NCBI GenBank assembly: GCA_001692895.1
Contig: KV748206.1
Coordinates: 1,126,662 to 1,190,661, forward strand
Source: Cenococcum geophilum 1.58
Lineage: Eukaryota; Ascomycota; Dothideomycetes; Gloniales; Gloniaceae
DNA length: 64,000 nt
Reading direction: 5' to 3'
The stretch's first letter is position 1, and the number at the start of each line of letters is the position of its first letter. The notes below the pieces were generated by a model. That model made no database searches and had not been told where the DNA came from. It was given only the letters and a program-made list of their open reading frames with translations. The position numbers were made by a program, and so were the translations under genes. Shown here in pieces: positions 36,430-48,900 of this stretch.

Positions 36430-38660
36430 GGCGAGCCAATTAGACGACTTTAACTAGTTGGAATTACCCGATATTTCTACTACCCGCGCACGAGTATGGC
36501 TAGAGCTTTATTAAAGATATAGAGACGATAAGTAGCTAAGGGCTAACGAGATCTAAGGTATCTGGCGGTAAAGGAAGTTAGCGCTGCCCTTTAGGAATAA
36601 AAGAGAGAATACTAAGAAAGGCCGTAAGCATGTAAAATTAGATCTGCCCTTAAAAGCTTCCTATTCTAGCTTAGCTTTATCTTCTTTTAAGTTATCCGGA
36701 TTGTGTTAGTGGCGGCTATAGAGGCGTTTTATAAAGAAGTAGATATAGGCAGAAGCGTAAGGCTTAGCAGCACCCTACCGCGCGGAGTAATGGTAGGCTA
36801 AAACAGACGGACGTATCAAGACCCGGCAGTAGTAGAAGATGGTAATTCTATACTTTCCTAGGAAGACCGACCTCTAGGCGTTAAGAAGCAGCTAGAAGGA
36901 ACTAAAGCCTATACTTCTTTTACTAAGTATAAACCAATACTAGGACAGCTACCTAGGACCAGTAACCCTTAGTAGACGAAGGATATAAGCCGTAAGGACC
37001 ACCTACAAGCTCCTAAGGAAGCGCTAAATATACGTAACCAGCGGTTAACGGCTTAAGATAAGGTCTATATTATAGTCCAGCCTATACTAGCCCTAGGAAC
37101 TGCTAGAGCTCCTTACTTTGCAGGATAGAATATATTATAGTTTATTAAGCAGTACGAACGGCTATGCGCCCGATATTATGTTATAAGCAAGGAGAAGCAC
37201 TAGGGCCTTTTAGAGTACTATAATTACTAGATAGGGATGTGGATCCGAAGCCTGCCTAAGTTCGTAATTGGTAACTAGACGGAGCTTATAAGAAGGCTTA
37301 GGACTAAATATTAAGCTAAGGACTACTATCAACGCATGGAGACAAGAGACTTTATTAAGGCATTTATTAGGAAGTTAGCGGAGCAGCTAGGAAATCTGTG
37401 TTACTACATACAAGATTTTACTAGTATCTTAACTAAAGTAGTAGCTATAGGAAACCTTACTAAGTAAGAGAAGGGGCGATAGTTTATATAAGGACTTTTA
37501 ACTAACTACCGCAAGCACGTAATAGAAAAGATAGGGGCCGTAGTAGACGAGCCTAGTACCCTTATATTTGAGAGACTAAAGGAGGCCGTAGAGTTAAGGA
37601 TAGTGGCTGTAGAGGGCGCTAAGCGAATAGATGTCCTTTTGGAAGAAAACACCCTAAATGTCCAGCTTATACAGGAGCTACGACAGTAAAGGGATGGGCT
37701 CAACTATAGGAGAGAAGGAAGACTTCTTAACCTAGCTAGGCCAGGTGTATACAAAGGAGCCCCAATACAGCAGCAGTCACCTATAACGGATTAGGAAATA
37801 GACAAAACGGTAGGGCAGCTAAGGAGCCTAAAATTAACCAAGACGGAGCTTGCGGCAGCTGTATAGTTAATACCGTTTTTTAATTAAATATAGAAGGACC
37901 TAAAGAAGCTTACGACGCTTTCGAATTAAGCCGTAGCTTAAGGCCCAGTATAAGGATATGGCCTAGTACTAGGATATAAAGACTGGCAGAACAGCACCCG
38001 AGCTCCCTTTGCTCCGTAAGACTTTTAATATCTATATAATTTTTAATATCCGCAAGACTATTGACCTCTATAAGACTCTTAATATCCGCAAGGTTCTACC
38101 GCCTTTGGACGGCCGCAACGGAACACATAGGGTACGCGAGGACAAGGCCTACAGACCTGTTTTAGATATAGAGGAAGTTACCGTTTTACCGAGCACGAAT
38201 ATTAAGGCTTAAAGGATCTTATTTAGTAAGGATTTGTGCATCTATCTAATTAAGGAAGACTAGCAGCTAAGACACGCGATCGGCCTAGACCTGTACTCTT
38301 ATAGCTCGGCAATAAAGGACGACTAAAAGGTATTAAGAACTGGCTCCGTACGTACTAAGGAGCAGACCTAAATAAACCAAAGAAAGAATAGACACAGTAG
38401 CAGGCCTTCCATAACGGAGCAGCGCTAAAAATTAGTAATAAGAAAAGTATAAACTGGGGGGACTACTATTAGAATTGCCTGACCCTTAAAGACAGCTATA
38501 CAACTAGGACAGCTATAAAGCCGTAGGAGAATAATGTACAACCAGGAGATTACGTCTAGATTAGGTTACGGCCTATAGATAAGGTAGCTGAAGCTAGGGA
38601 AGACTATTATTAAGTGGTACCTATAGACGGATCGTTTAACTCTTGGCCGCGACCTTAGAG
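36430..38660 (+). pseudogene. G4n gag-like frame
   Basis: The clearest part is at about 37,100-37,690: FIEQYERLC-type sequence (RIP-stopped), then LLEYYDYQIGMWIRSLPKFV-like sequence and FIKAFIRKLAEQL, closely paralleled by G4 at about 47,440-47,900. This is the Gag of the G4 group, helical and with Trp-rich spacing. Four 18-bp repeats at 38,018-38,089 encode repeats of the type KTFNIY/KTLNIR. After about 38,220 the coding pattern weakens. It has no visible pol continuation, unlike G4. Confidence 0.6.
38018..38089 (+). repeat. Four 18-bp tandem repeats in coding phase
   Basis: Units of the type AAGACTCTTAATATCCGC lie end to end at 38,018, 38,036, 38,054 and 38,072. They keep a 6-residue period (K-T-x-[ND]-[IL]-[YR]). 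Confidence 0.75.
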
Positions 38661-38740
38661 ATAACTGTGCAACTAGGCTCCGCAGTAAGTACTATAGTAG
38701 GCTCCGCAGCAGGCTCTGCCGTAGGTATAGGATTTTCGAC

Positions 38741-38780
38741 TAGGGGACAGTCAAGTTCTAAGGTAGGGGAGGGGACGTAG
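38741..38780 (+). other. Internal polypurine-tract-like sequence of G4n
   Basis: TAGGGGACAG followed by AGTTCT and GTAGGGGAGGGG closely parallels the terminal tract at 41,845-41,874 (TAGGGGACAA, GTTCT, GTAGGGGAGG) that abuts the 3' LTR. Confidence 0.55.
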
Positions 38781-38879
38781 GTGACGGCCGGTAAAAGATT
38801 TCTATTTATCTGCTTATTTACTATATTTCCTAAAGCTCCTTTCTTGTTTACTTTCTTAATTGCGATACATCAACGCGTC

Positions 38880-39015
38880 CTACTATAAAGATGTTAGTTT
38901 AGCTTACCGCCTATTACCAAGCTAATAGCGATTTTCTATGCCCGGCACGGAAAATCTTAATTAGTTTATTTAGCAGTAGAACCGGCAGAACTCTACACCG
39001 CCCCTAGAATTCGAT
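38880..39015. repeat. Foldback repeat, copy 2
   Basis: Contains GATTTTCTATGCC / GGCACGGAAAATC and the right arm CCGGCAGAACT. It is placed directly after the internal tract, as in G4. Confidence 0.6.
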
Positions 39016-41100
39016 AATACGCTAGCTGTACAACAAGAACGGCACTAAGAGCCTTAATTAATTGCACGGATATAGAGCCAATTATACAATACAGAGCCAG
39101 ATGCAGAGCTGTACGCGGAGCCTTAATTAAACGACTATACGGAAGCCTTGGTCTCGAATAACCGCATAGAAGCTACGGTTAGTCGAAGGAACGAATCAAG
39201 CCAGAGCCTCGATATCAGCACGTCGCCGTCACTAAATCGTATCAGTTGAATGTCGTTAAATTAGAGCCTTTAACCGGGCCAACTTTGTTCCTTATTTAAA
39301 CAACAGCTAATTACAGCTCTGCCCTACCACCCGAATTTAGTACTGTATTGACTGCACGACGAGAACAAACACCGCAATAAGGAAGGGACTTATATAAAGG
39401 CAGTAGTATAATATTAGTGATAAAGTACCGCGTGCTTAGGCCATCCTTATACGACTAAAGATAGGATAAAGCCGTATCTAGCCAAGCCAGTGAAGGACCT
39501 TATTAGGGTTTACAAGGGGAACAGGAATTGGACGTACAGGAGCCAGCGCTTTTCCTTAGAGGTTGTCTAATAAAGGACTGTATTATAGACATAAGGGCAA
39601 GGGATATGCGACGGAGGTAGTTATAATAGCTAAGAAGCTACTACTAGATGACAAAGAGACTAGAAGTAGAAGACAGCCCCTAGAAGGCTCTTAAGCTGAA
39701 AGAAGATTAAGGACACGTAAGCGTACTACCAGCAGCGGGGGCAAAGGAGCAGCCTAAGATGCGCTGAAGAAGCTAAGTGCAAAAACGGCCTAGAAAGAGA
39801 AGAAAGTAGCTATCAAGGACGTCCCAGAAAAGCACTAGGCCTACTATAGTAGTTTAGAGGAAGCTACCGTTAGTGCTCGCAAATAAGGAAGTCTTAAGAT
39901 AGGTCTCTGGATTAGATGTCTAGTAGACACTAAGAGCCCTGATTATACAATGCGAAGCCTTAATCGACTGTATAGATATAAGGCTTTAATTAAACGACTG
40001 TGCAGCCAGAGTCTTGATTAATTATCTATAGATGCCGAACCTATGGATGCAGAGCCTTAATTATATATATAGTAGAAGACACCTTAAGTTAAGCCAGAGC
40101 CTTAGTTAAATCCTAATTAGTTGAACGCCGCCTATATAAGTTAAGTTGTTAAATTAGAGCCTTTGGTCGGGCCGACCTAATACCCTATTTAGACGTCTGT
40201 TGATCGTACGTTGTTACAGTTAAATTAAATCAGTCACTATCGCCGTTAGACGTCTTTAATCGGCAGTTAAAGATGCATTATTATAGGCACGCAGGCACTA
40301 GACCTAATTAGGAAATTAGTATACGGCTAGAAGCACGTTGGAAACACAGTTAATTAAAGTTTTAGAGCCTCTGCGAGAGCGTCTTCCCTTAGCTGTCCCC
40401 CCCCCTTATTAATTAATTACTGCCCGTCTCGACGCCCACGGATTGGTTAACTAAAACAATCTTTCCTGCAAATATAAATACGGAGCTTTACACGGAGTCT
40501 TACACGGAGTTATATATGGACCCTACGGATATGGAGCATATAGGTATAGAGCCTTGATTAGATAACAGTACGGCAGCTTAACTGGACGCCTATAAATGCG
40601 AAGCCTTGACCGATCGGATGTCTATACGGAAGCTTTAATTAACTATCTATAAATGTAAAGCCCTAGTTGTATATGCAGCAGATACCTTGAGTTAAGCTAG
40701 GGCCTTATTAAGTCTAGATTAGCTGAACGCCATCTTCGCACGTAAATTAGGATAGTTAGAGCCTTTAACCGGGCCGACTTTTTACCTTAATTAAACGACC
40801 GAACGATTAGTTGTAGCACGTCGTCGCCGACTAATTAGATAGTCTTCGTCCGACAGTTAAAGCAGGTATATAGGCACCCACGTAGACATAGACGCAGACT
40901 ATATAATATAGAGCTACTAATGCACAGCTAGATGCACAGTCAGCCGCACAGTTAGATGCAGAGCTATGCGGACGTAAAGCTTGGCGATATAGGGCCTAAT
41001 GCAACGCCACGGATAGAGCCTTAATTAAGAGCTGTGTATAATATAGACCGATGCAGAGCTAGGTATAGAGCCTTAATATTAAACGACTAGCCGAACTACC
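39016..41100 (+). repeat. G4n cargo: three large direct repeats rich in GAGCC words
   Basis: Blocks at about 39,114-39,305, 39,945-40,215 and 40,555-40,825 share the order GCGAAGCC/GCGGAGCC, CCAGAGCC-type words, GTTGAACGCC, then AGAGCCTTTAACCGGGCC (at 39,263, 40,156 and 40,758). Between blocks 1 and 2 a Lys/Arg-rich frame (about 39,585-39,890; GYATEVVIIAKKLLLDD) looks protein-like but is unrecognised. There is no pol or host gene here. Confidence 0.55.
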
Positions 41101-41129
41101 GAGTCGGGTTATAGCCTCTACCGTCTTGA

Positions 41130-41665
41130 TCGACTGCCCTACTACCGCCGCCGCTGCTGCTACTATTCCGTCTAACTGTTCTGTCCCTACTGTCTCAACT
41201 AATTACTCTATCTCTACTATTTTAGATCTATACCGTTACTAGATCTATTTTACTGCTAGATCTGCTGGATCTGCTATAACGCCTAACTGTTCTGACCAAC
41301 CTATTCCGTTCTAGTTTCCACTGACTACTATTTTAACCAATCTATTCTACTGCTGCCGACCAGCTATTCTACCGCTGTTACTACTACCATTGCTGTTCCG
41401 ACTGTTCCGTTCTATTATTCCAATTGTTCTACTGCTACTATTCTTACTAACTACTACTGACCGTCTGCCGCTACCGAGATTTTTACTACTAAAAGTTCTG
41501 CTGCTGGATGTCCTACTATTTACTAACTGTTACCGAATTCTTCTACTAAGTATTCTACCGCGCTAACTGTCTGCCGTATTACTATTACTATTACCGTTAC
41601 TGTTGCTGCTGTTACTGCTATTACTGCTGTTGCTATTATTGCTGCTACCGTTATTATTTCTAGTT
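41130..41665 (+). repeat. Pyrimidine-rich CTG/CTA triplet-like tract
   Basis: About 535 bp are built of imperfect ctactg, gctgct and attact units. It is low complexity and has no stable frame. It lies just before the terminal polypurine region of G4n. Confidence 0.6.
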
Positions 41666-41874
41666 TACTGCTGTCCTAGTTACTAGGTTAGATCTTAGCT
41701 ATGGGTAGTAGAGGGGCACTATAGAACAGTTTTATAGGAGAGCTGAGGATAGGGTTATCTGAGTTCTTTTAGGGGTGTGCTTTCCTTTTTCTATTCTGCT
41801 TTTGCTTTACTTTTGTTTAGCTATTCTTCTATAGTATAGAACGTTAGGGGACAACGTTCTTAGTAGGGGAGGTA

Positions 41875-42114
41875 TATGGTGGGGTAAAATGGGCCACTAC
41901 TTAGTGCCTTGGCATTTTCCTGTATATATTAAGCCTTTGGCTTCTCTCCTTACTATAATGACCTACCGGAATACATTCTTTCCTTTCTTCTTACTAACTG
42001 CTTTCCTACTAATTAATTATGACTAACGACCGACCGACTGACTGACTGACCGACCGACAGACAGACAGACGGCACTGTGACTTTCCTATCTAAGAGTGGT
42101 CGTACCCTCCCACA
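41875..42114 (+). repeat. G4n 3' LTR, 240 bp
   Basis: Begins TATGGTGGGGTAAAATGGGC and ends ACCCTCCCACA, followed by CTAT. Confidence 0.85.
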
Positions 42115-44173
42115 CTATGTCCTTACCAATATCTAGTAGTTTTGTAATAATAATATAGTATATATAATAGAGGGGGCTATAATAGTGTTCTACTATTTTA
42201 ACTAAAGTATAGGCTTTAACAGGCACGCTTTTTGTAGCTATTCTAAGTATTATAGCGTATTATTTAAATTCCTTACTTATAAAGTTCTTGCCTATATTAT
42301 ATATAATAATATTAGGGGGTCCTAGGTATATATTAATCCAGTATATTCGTAATATATTCTATATATGCTTAGCGCTAATACTTTATAGCTATATACTAGT
42401 TTAAAATTATATTCCTTTATTAATAATATATAAAAGGGGTCCGCCATTAATATACATAATATTAACTATAATTAAATAGTTAAAGTTAATATTATTATAT
42501 AAGATAAATCTAAATCTACTAGGCAACTTTCTATATTTTTAATAATGGTAGCAGTAGCGGATAAGATAATTTAAGGTTTTACTATTAATATTATATCCTA
42601 AGCGTTTAAGTATTCGTGCAAGACACTTAACTAAAGGGTGGCTAAAGCGACGATATAATCGTCTCAATTTAATATTAGTTAAGTAGTAAGGGTTTTAATT
42701 AAATAACTTAGTTAGGTAATTATATAGAGATATTTTCTAAAGTAGGAAAGGGTAGCTAAAGCGGTATATAACCGGTACTTCGCTTTAAGGGGTAATTAAT
42801 ATATTTTTTAGGTTGTTAAAGTATACTTATAGGTGGTCTATATCTACCAAGTAGAGCAAAAATAGAGTATTAGCCTTAATAATGTAAAACTTAATTATGC
42901 TAATTAGGGTGGTTATTTGAGCTAATCCAATTAATAAGGTTAATTTAATACCGAACTATACGCTAACTATGCCTTATATAGTAGTATTAAGCTATATATT
43001 AGCATCGAGTCTCTAAAATACTAAAAATTGGCCATATCCTACTATAGATTATTTAGATGCTTTTATATCAATTATTATACCTATAAAGTTATTTATAGTA
43101 TAGCGGGACGTAAATAGAGTTATATTATAGGTAAAGGGGTCCTAGTTAGTTATAAGAGGTGCTATTATGGTGGGGTAAAATAGGCCACTACTTAGTGCCT
43201 TGGCATTTTCCTGTATATATCGAGCCTTTGGCTTCTCTCCTTCTCTCTACCACGACCGACCGGGAATACATTCTTTCCTTTCTTCTTACTGACTGCTTTC
43301 CTACTGATTGATTACGACTGACTGACCGACCAACCGACCGACCGACCGACCGACCGACCGACAGACAGACAGCACTGTGACTTTCCTATCTGAGAGTGGT
43401 CGTACCCTCCCACACTATATTATCTATAGTTATAACCAAATAGCTAAAGGCTTTATCGGCTAGGGTAGCAGCTATAAAATTTGCTTTATGCTATTCTACT
43501 TAGCTAAAGGAGGTATAAAAGTAATTAATATTTAGTTATAAGTTCTCGTTAGTTGCCTTATAACTTACGTTAATAATTAGTACTTAGAAAGCTTCCTTAA
43601 GCTCTTCTTCTAAGTTAATATTATTATCCTTATAGTCTATAATATATTAATTAAGTCTTTTCTTAAATCGGTTATTAAATTTGCTAAACCTATCTCTATT
43701 AGTAGTCCTAAAATTAGTTTTAGACTTTTTTTACTCCTCCTTAGTATATTTCTATAAGTGATATCCTTCTTTATTATATATAAAGCAACGTAGCCTCTAT
43801 TAGTTGCTGCGGTTACTATAGTTATTACGGTTATAGTTATTATCTCTTTTATAAAATTATCGGTCTATAAAGAAAGCTTATATCTTCTCTATATGCTCTT
43901 TTCTATATACTATAATAGACGATTAAAGTTTATTAATAAGGGCTTTAAAGTTATCTAGTAGGTTAGAGACTATATATCTATATACTAGTATTCCCTAGTA
44001 AGAAGTAACAATTTTATTATAGAGGAAGTTTATAGTTTATAAGGTAGGTCTAAGGCCATACTATAGTTAATAAAGTCTATAAATTAGTAATTGGAGACAT
44101 TTACTTATAGACTTATCTATATTTCCTGCCATTACTATTATAAGTATAGTGGTATTCTATTTATCTAGATTCT
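42115..44173 (-). pseudogene. Copia element, gag and front part of pol
   Basis: The minus-strand frame near 43,800-43,760 reads LRCFIYNKEGYHL-x-KYT, a retroviral-type zinc knuckle whose second Cys and whose His have become Tyr (normally C-x2-C-x4-H). Gag fills the right part. By position the stretch 42,115-43,165 is the protease to integrase region, leading across G4n into the fragment at 35,847. A solo LTR (43,166-43,414) interrupts. The right end is cut by a G2 LTR at 44,174, so the Copia 5' LTR is not in the window. Confidence 0.6.
43166..43414 (+). mobile_element. Solo G4n LTR, 249 bp, in Copia
   Basis: Begins TATGGTGGGGTAAAATAGGC and ends ACCCTCCCACA, with CTAT at 43,162-43,165 and 43,415-43,418. 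Its GACC tract is longer than in the other copies, which explains part of the size difference. Confidence 0.85.
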
Positions 44174-44593
44174 TATTACGGACCTTATATTAGCAGTAGT
44201 ACAACTATTAAGAATGGATATAAGCGGGTTAGTTAAGATAGTATGGGAGGCGCTGGAACCGATTGAGCTATAGGACGAGGGGTAGCTAAGTTACGTAGCT
44301 AGTTATGTTACAAGTTTAGAACGTAGGAACGTAGGAATGTAAAAACGCGACGTACTAACGTACTAATATACCCACGTACTAAACCCTTTACTATAGGGAG
44401 GAGTTATATATTTAAGGACACACGGTCTCTATAGATAGTTTCTCTTCTTTATAGTAAATCTTAGAATATAATTAGAGTTAATCTATTAGGTAACCACTCT
44501 ACTAATTATTATTACATTATTAACTTCTTGTTTACCTATATACCTAGCCTATTAATAAGTTTACCGTAGTTCCCACTACAAGGCTTTATTATA
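44174..44593 (+). repeat. G2-type LTR, left end of G2b, divergent
   Basis: About 420 bp. Begins TATTACGGACC and ends GCTTTATTATA. The right half (TTAGAATATAATTAGAG, TTAATCTATTAGG) matches other G2 LTRs; the left half differs strongly. Confidence 0.7.
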
Positions 44594-46426
44594 TATTTAC
44601 TACTAAAGTTATAGTATTAATAAAGTTAAATAATATACTACTAAAAGTAGTAGCCATAACGGCGTTAATAGCAGCAACTATATTGGGATTAGGTAACGAC
44701 ACTAACTCTTAACTAATTACCGTTGGACAGCTATAGGAAATAGTTAATTAATTAATAGATAATAATAGGATACTTAAAGAAAGGATTAATGGGATTAGAG
44801 TAGCTAAGGTTAAGTTACCCTTAATTAAGCGATTCTTAGGGGAAAAGTTAAAGCTTAAGGGATTCCTTATATAAATGTACTTTAAGGTTATATAGGAAGG
44901 AGTTAAACTAGGAACGCCTATAGATTAAGTTACTTATATAGGACTATTCTTAACAGGAAGAGCATTTAAGTAGTTTAAGCCTTACCTTATAGAGGTATAA
45001 GAGTATAGTATAATAACCACCAACTAGGAGGTATAATATATATTCTTAAGTTAGAGCGGGTTTATAGAACGCATAATATAGATATTTAGAGACCTAGAGG
45101 CAACTACTATAGTAAAATAAAAACTTTAAAACCTAGTATAGAGAACTTTAGTAATTAAGTATATAATATAGTTTTAAATATTAGGAATATAAGTTAAATG
45201 GAATAATAAGGCGCTTATAGTACAGTATAAATAGGGACTTAAGGCTAAAGTCTAGGATATAATTATCCTAATAGAAGATACGGATACTCTAAGGGAATTA
45301 ATAGATTAAGTGATTAAGATTAATCATTAGATCTACTAAAGAGAATAGGTTAAGAGAGGCTAGGATAGAGTTCTATAGTTATATAAGACGTAGAGTACGC
45401 AATAACTAAAGCTAAGTTAGAAACTATAGTATGGCGTAAAGCTAATAGACCTAAGTAGTACTAAAGAAGTGCAATAAAACCTTGTAGGAAGTACTACGGT
45501 AGGTTCTATTAATAGGCTAGGTGTATAAGTAATGCAAATTAAAGTTAACAACGTAATAATAACTGGTGGAGTGGTTACCTAATAGATTAACTTTAATTAT
45601 ATTCTAAAAATTACTATAAGAAAGGAACTATCTAGGTAGGGATTAAGGGTCCTTAAATATATAACCGTACTCCTATAAAATCCTTCTTATACGTAATGTA
45701 CGTGTTATATATAAGGTACGTAAGTTCCTCTTATTCCTCTTATTTAATACGTAGCATGTTATATAACCTCGGTTACTATTCCTCGTTACATAGTTCTACC
45801 AGATCTATCCTAGACCGTGCTCTTATTAACTAACTAGCTTCTTCTAACTCTTCTCTAAGTAGTTATAATATTGTATTTAAAGCGTCTGTAACAAGAAGCC
45901 TATAAGAGATGGAGTAAAAAACTATAGAAACCTAGAGGTTAAGGATTTAGTAATTATAGGACTAAGGAGCAGAGGCTAAACTAGGGATTTTATTAGTAGA
46001 AGACGTTTAGGCGAACTCTATAGTAAAGTTAGTGGTTTAAAAACGGAGCTTATATAAATTATAGAAAATAAGGTTACTTTATAAGGGATTATAAAAATAG
46101 TTAGAGTTACTATATAATAAAGGGAACTAGACTAGCAGAAGACATATATATATAGAGGGATAATAGTATACTATAAGGAACAAAAGAATATTCAATTAAA
46201 AGTTTTACATTTTATTATAATAATATATACCAAATTTATAAAGACGCTAAGTACGGCGTAAGCTATTAGCTATAAGAGCTAAAATTTATAAAGTATAGAG
46301 GAACTAATAAACTAGTTCGTAGATCGGATATTAAGGACAATAAATTTAATATAAGCGAAACATTTTATAATAATAAGGTAATAGAAATAGCTTACTAGGA
46401 GTATATAGACCTTAGAGATATTATAT
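44594..46426 (+). pseudogene. G2b gag remnant
   Basis: Frames parallel the Gag of G2a: ATILGLGNDTN near 44,675, then GLFLTGRAFK near 44,940, the capsid W-x-x-P region with its Trp now a stop. After the solo LTR at 45,470-45,893 the frame resumes (RDGVKNYRNLEVKDLVIIG near 45,905) and passes a decayed zinc knuckle near 46,065-46,100. It runs to the G4 insertion at 46,426 and continues at 57,072. Confidence 0.7.
45470..45893 (-). mobile_element. Solo G2 LTR, 424 bp, with AGAAG duplication
   Basis: In minus orientation relative to G2a convention (the plus-strand reading begins TGCAATAAAACCTTG and ends GTCTGTAACA). AGAAG occurs at 45,465-45,469 and 45,894-45,898. Its length equals the G2a LTRs. 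Confidence 0.9.
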
Positions 46427-46702
46427 TATAGTGGTGTGATTTGGCCCCTGGATTTAATATCTAGATTAGGCATAGCTTTAGGAGAGCCTAGGCCTTATAC
46501 AAGTTATATAGATCGGTCTGGAGCCCTTAGAGTCTTTAATAACTTAGACAGGCACGACGGACACATAATATACTTTTTTCTTTCTTTCTTACTGCCTGTT
46601 CTACTAACTAATTACAACTAACCAACTAACTAACTGACCGACTGACAGACTGATAGACAGCACTGTTACTTTCCTATCTTAAAGAGGTCGTACCCTCCTA
46701 TA
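46427..46702 (+). repeat. G4 5' LTR, 276 bp
   Basis: Begins TATAGTGGTGTGATTTGGCC and ends CGTACCCTCCTATA. The right part (GACAGCACTGT, CTTTCCTATCT, GTCGTACCCTCC) is shared with G4n LTRs; the left part is not. Confidence 0.85.
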
Positions 46703-47027
46703 TATTTTATGGCATTCTACGTAGGGACGACGGTAAGCTCTTTGGATTAGAAGTCCAGCGCTATATATATAGGAGACGCATAGGAACGTGCTGCAGCCAC
46801 TAAAAACTGTTAAGTTACCATTACCGGAAGCCGTTAAGTTACTAATAGGTGCGGAAATTAAGCACGGAACTACTAGCGACGTACGCGCAGGCATTACCAT
46901 TACTAAGATAAGTTAATAATACTTTCGGAGATTGTTATTTAAGACCTATAGTAGACGGAATAGATGACTAGGAATAGGAATATAAGTATAGGGTACGGCA
47001 GGACGGAGGATAAAAGAGAGGGTTATA

Positions 47028-48900
47028 ATGCATCAGGATCAGCAGAAAGAAGTCTTTAATTTTTTATTTACTATATTTGCAACGGTCTATATAATTTTTT
47101 TAGTATTTATACAAGCCTCCCTTAAATTTATAAGAGTAATGGCAATAGGACCGATAAAGGGAATACTAGGGATGCTAGGCCCATTCTATAATGACGGTGG
47201 AGAAGGAAGTAGGCAGCCTGTTAACCTACAAAGTTTTCCTAACTTAGAGGATGCGGTACTAGACCCAACTCCTATAACGTCTAGAACCAATAACCTTTAG
47301 TAAAGAGAGGATAAGAACTAGGAGGTTAACTTACCTATCCTAGGAGAAACTGCTAGTCTATTACCTTATAATAAACTACTAATAGAATAAAATAAGGTAT
47401 ATATTATAGCCTAGCCTATGCCAGCTTTAGGGACTCTAGGGACTCCTTACTTTACGGGATAAAATATATCGCAATTTATTGAATAATACGAGCGACTATG
47501 CATTTAACACTGTGTTACGGATAATAAGAAGCATTAAGGACTTCTAGAATATTGCGACTATTAGATAGGGACCTAGATCTAAAGTCTACCTAAGTTTATT
47601 ATTAGCAGATAGACGGAACTCGTAAGAAAGCTTCGGACAGACTACTAAGGAAGTAACTACTTTCAATAAATTAAGACGGTAGAATTCTTGGAAGCGTATA
47701 TACTGTAGTATAGAAATAACCCACCTAGTAGTATACGCGAGTACTGCAGACAGTTTACACTAATTTCCTAGAAGGTTACTAAAGCTGGCAATTTGGAAAA
47801 CCGTAAACGAGGATATTAGTTTGTAAAAGGACTCCTATTTAAATATTAAAAATATACTATAACTAAGACAGGAGCTAACCTGGATAGATAAGAGTCTGTT
47901 AACTTCCACCTACTAAGGAGGGCTGTAGAAGACAGGCTTAATTCGTATAAGGGCGCAGACTACTTATTAATAATAAACCCTAAGGAGCAAGGTCTCCGTT
48001 AACTGGTTAGATAAATCCGTAAGTAATAGCCGGCTATATTAAACTAGAGAGATGCTGCTCTTCGGCCGCCCGTAGTCTCTTAGCTAAATAAGTTGGCAAG
48101 TGCCCGTTATATAACCCAAGAGACGGACCCTAAGCTAGAGAGCCTTACTAGTTAACTCCGGAAGCTTAATCTTAGGACAGTTAAATTAGTAAGCGTTATA
48201 TCTTTAATGCCGTTCCTTAATAGAATTCGCCAAAACCTAATATAGTATATGCAGCTCCTAAATAAGGCGTTAGCGCGTTAAGAATAAGTAGGTCCGCGAC
48301 TAGTAATAAATAATAACGGACTGCTGCCGTCCTATAAAGGGGCGCTATAAGAGCGATATAAGCCAGGTCTAGGAAGGTATAGAGGATTAGGAAACCCTAG
48401 TGCATACCAGGTATAAGATAAGACGTGTTATAGATATGGAGGCCCTTATTGTTTTATTAACTAATACCTAGAGCTCTAAGAACTAGTTAGCCGGGGGTTC
48501 CTGTATATAAACAAGAATAACCAAATCTGCACTAGAATACGTCAGCGCCTAGGAAATCCACTCTTATATTTACCGAGCAGCTATTAAATTTAGTTCCTTA
48601 AAGACTGGCTAAGGCAAAATACGAATATTGATCCCGATGCGACGGCGACAGGCATTTAACTAAATGCGTCCTCAGTAGAGCTTATAGAAAGTAATGGCGC
48701 TAAAAGTAAAGAAGAGCTTAGTAAGTCCTAGGAAGATGTGTACCAAGTAGAGTCGGTATACGTTAATCCAGTAGGAGTAGCAACCTAGTTACAGCCTATA
48801 ACATGGTCATACGATCTTAGGAAGCTAAGAGGAGATATTAGGGTAACAAAACTATTTTTAAAACCAACTGGTTTATAACCGGTAATAGTTTAAAATATAT
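47028..48900 (+). pseudogene. G4 gag remnant
   Basis: An open piece at 47,028-47,300 (90 codons) is in the same frame as the recognisable Gag that follows (ISQFIE near 47,470, then YERLC). A zinc-knuckle remnant (CYRYGGPYC) lies near 48,425-48,455. Frame and sequence match G4n Gag at 37,100-37,690. The stops are mostly former CAG, CAA and TGG. Confidence 0.65.

Larger units (their letters stand above)
35848..42114 (+). mobile_element. G4n: pol-less LTR retrotransposon related to G4
   Basis: 240-bp LTRs (35,848-36,087 and 41,875-42,114) and a 4-bp CTAT duplication (35,844-35,847, 42,115-42,118) bound a 6.27-kb element inserted in Copia. The LTR ends and the first internal bases (ATTTTATGGCATTC) match those of G4, while the left part of the LTR differs. 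Inside are a gag frame, an internal copy of the polypurine tract, a foldback repeat, large direct repeats and a pyrimidine-rich tract. No protease, reverse transcriptase or integrase motifs were found, so it probably depended on G4-type enzymes. Confidence 0.8.
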
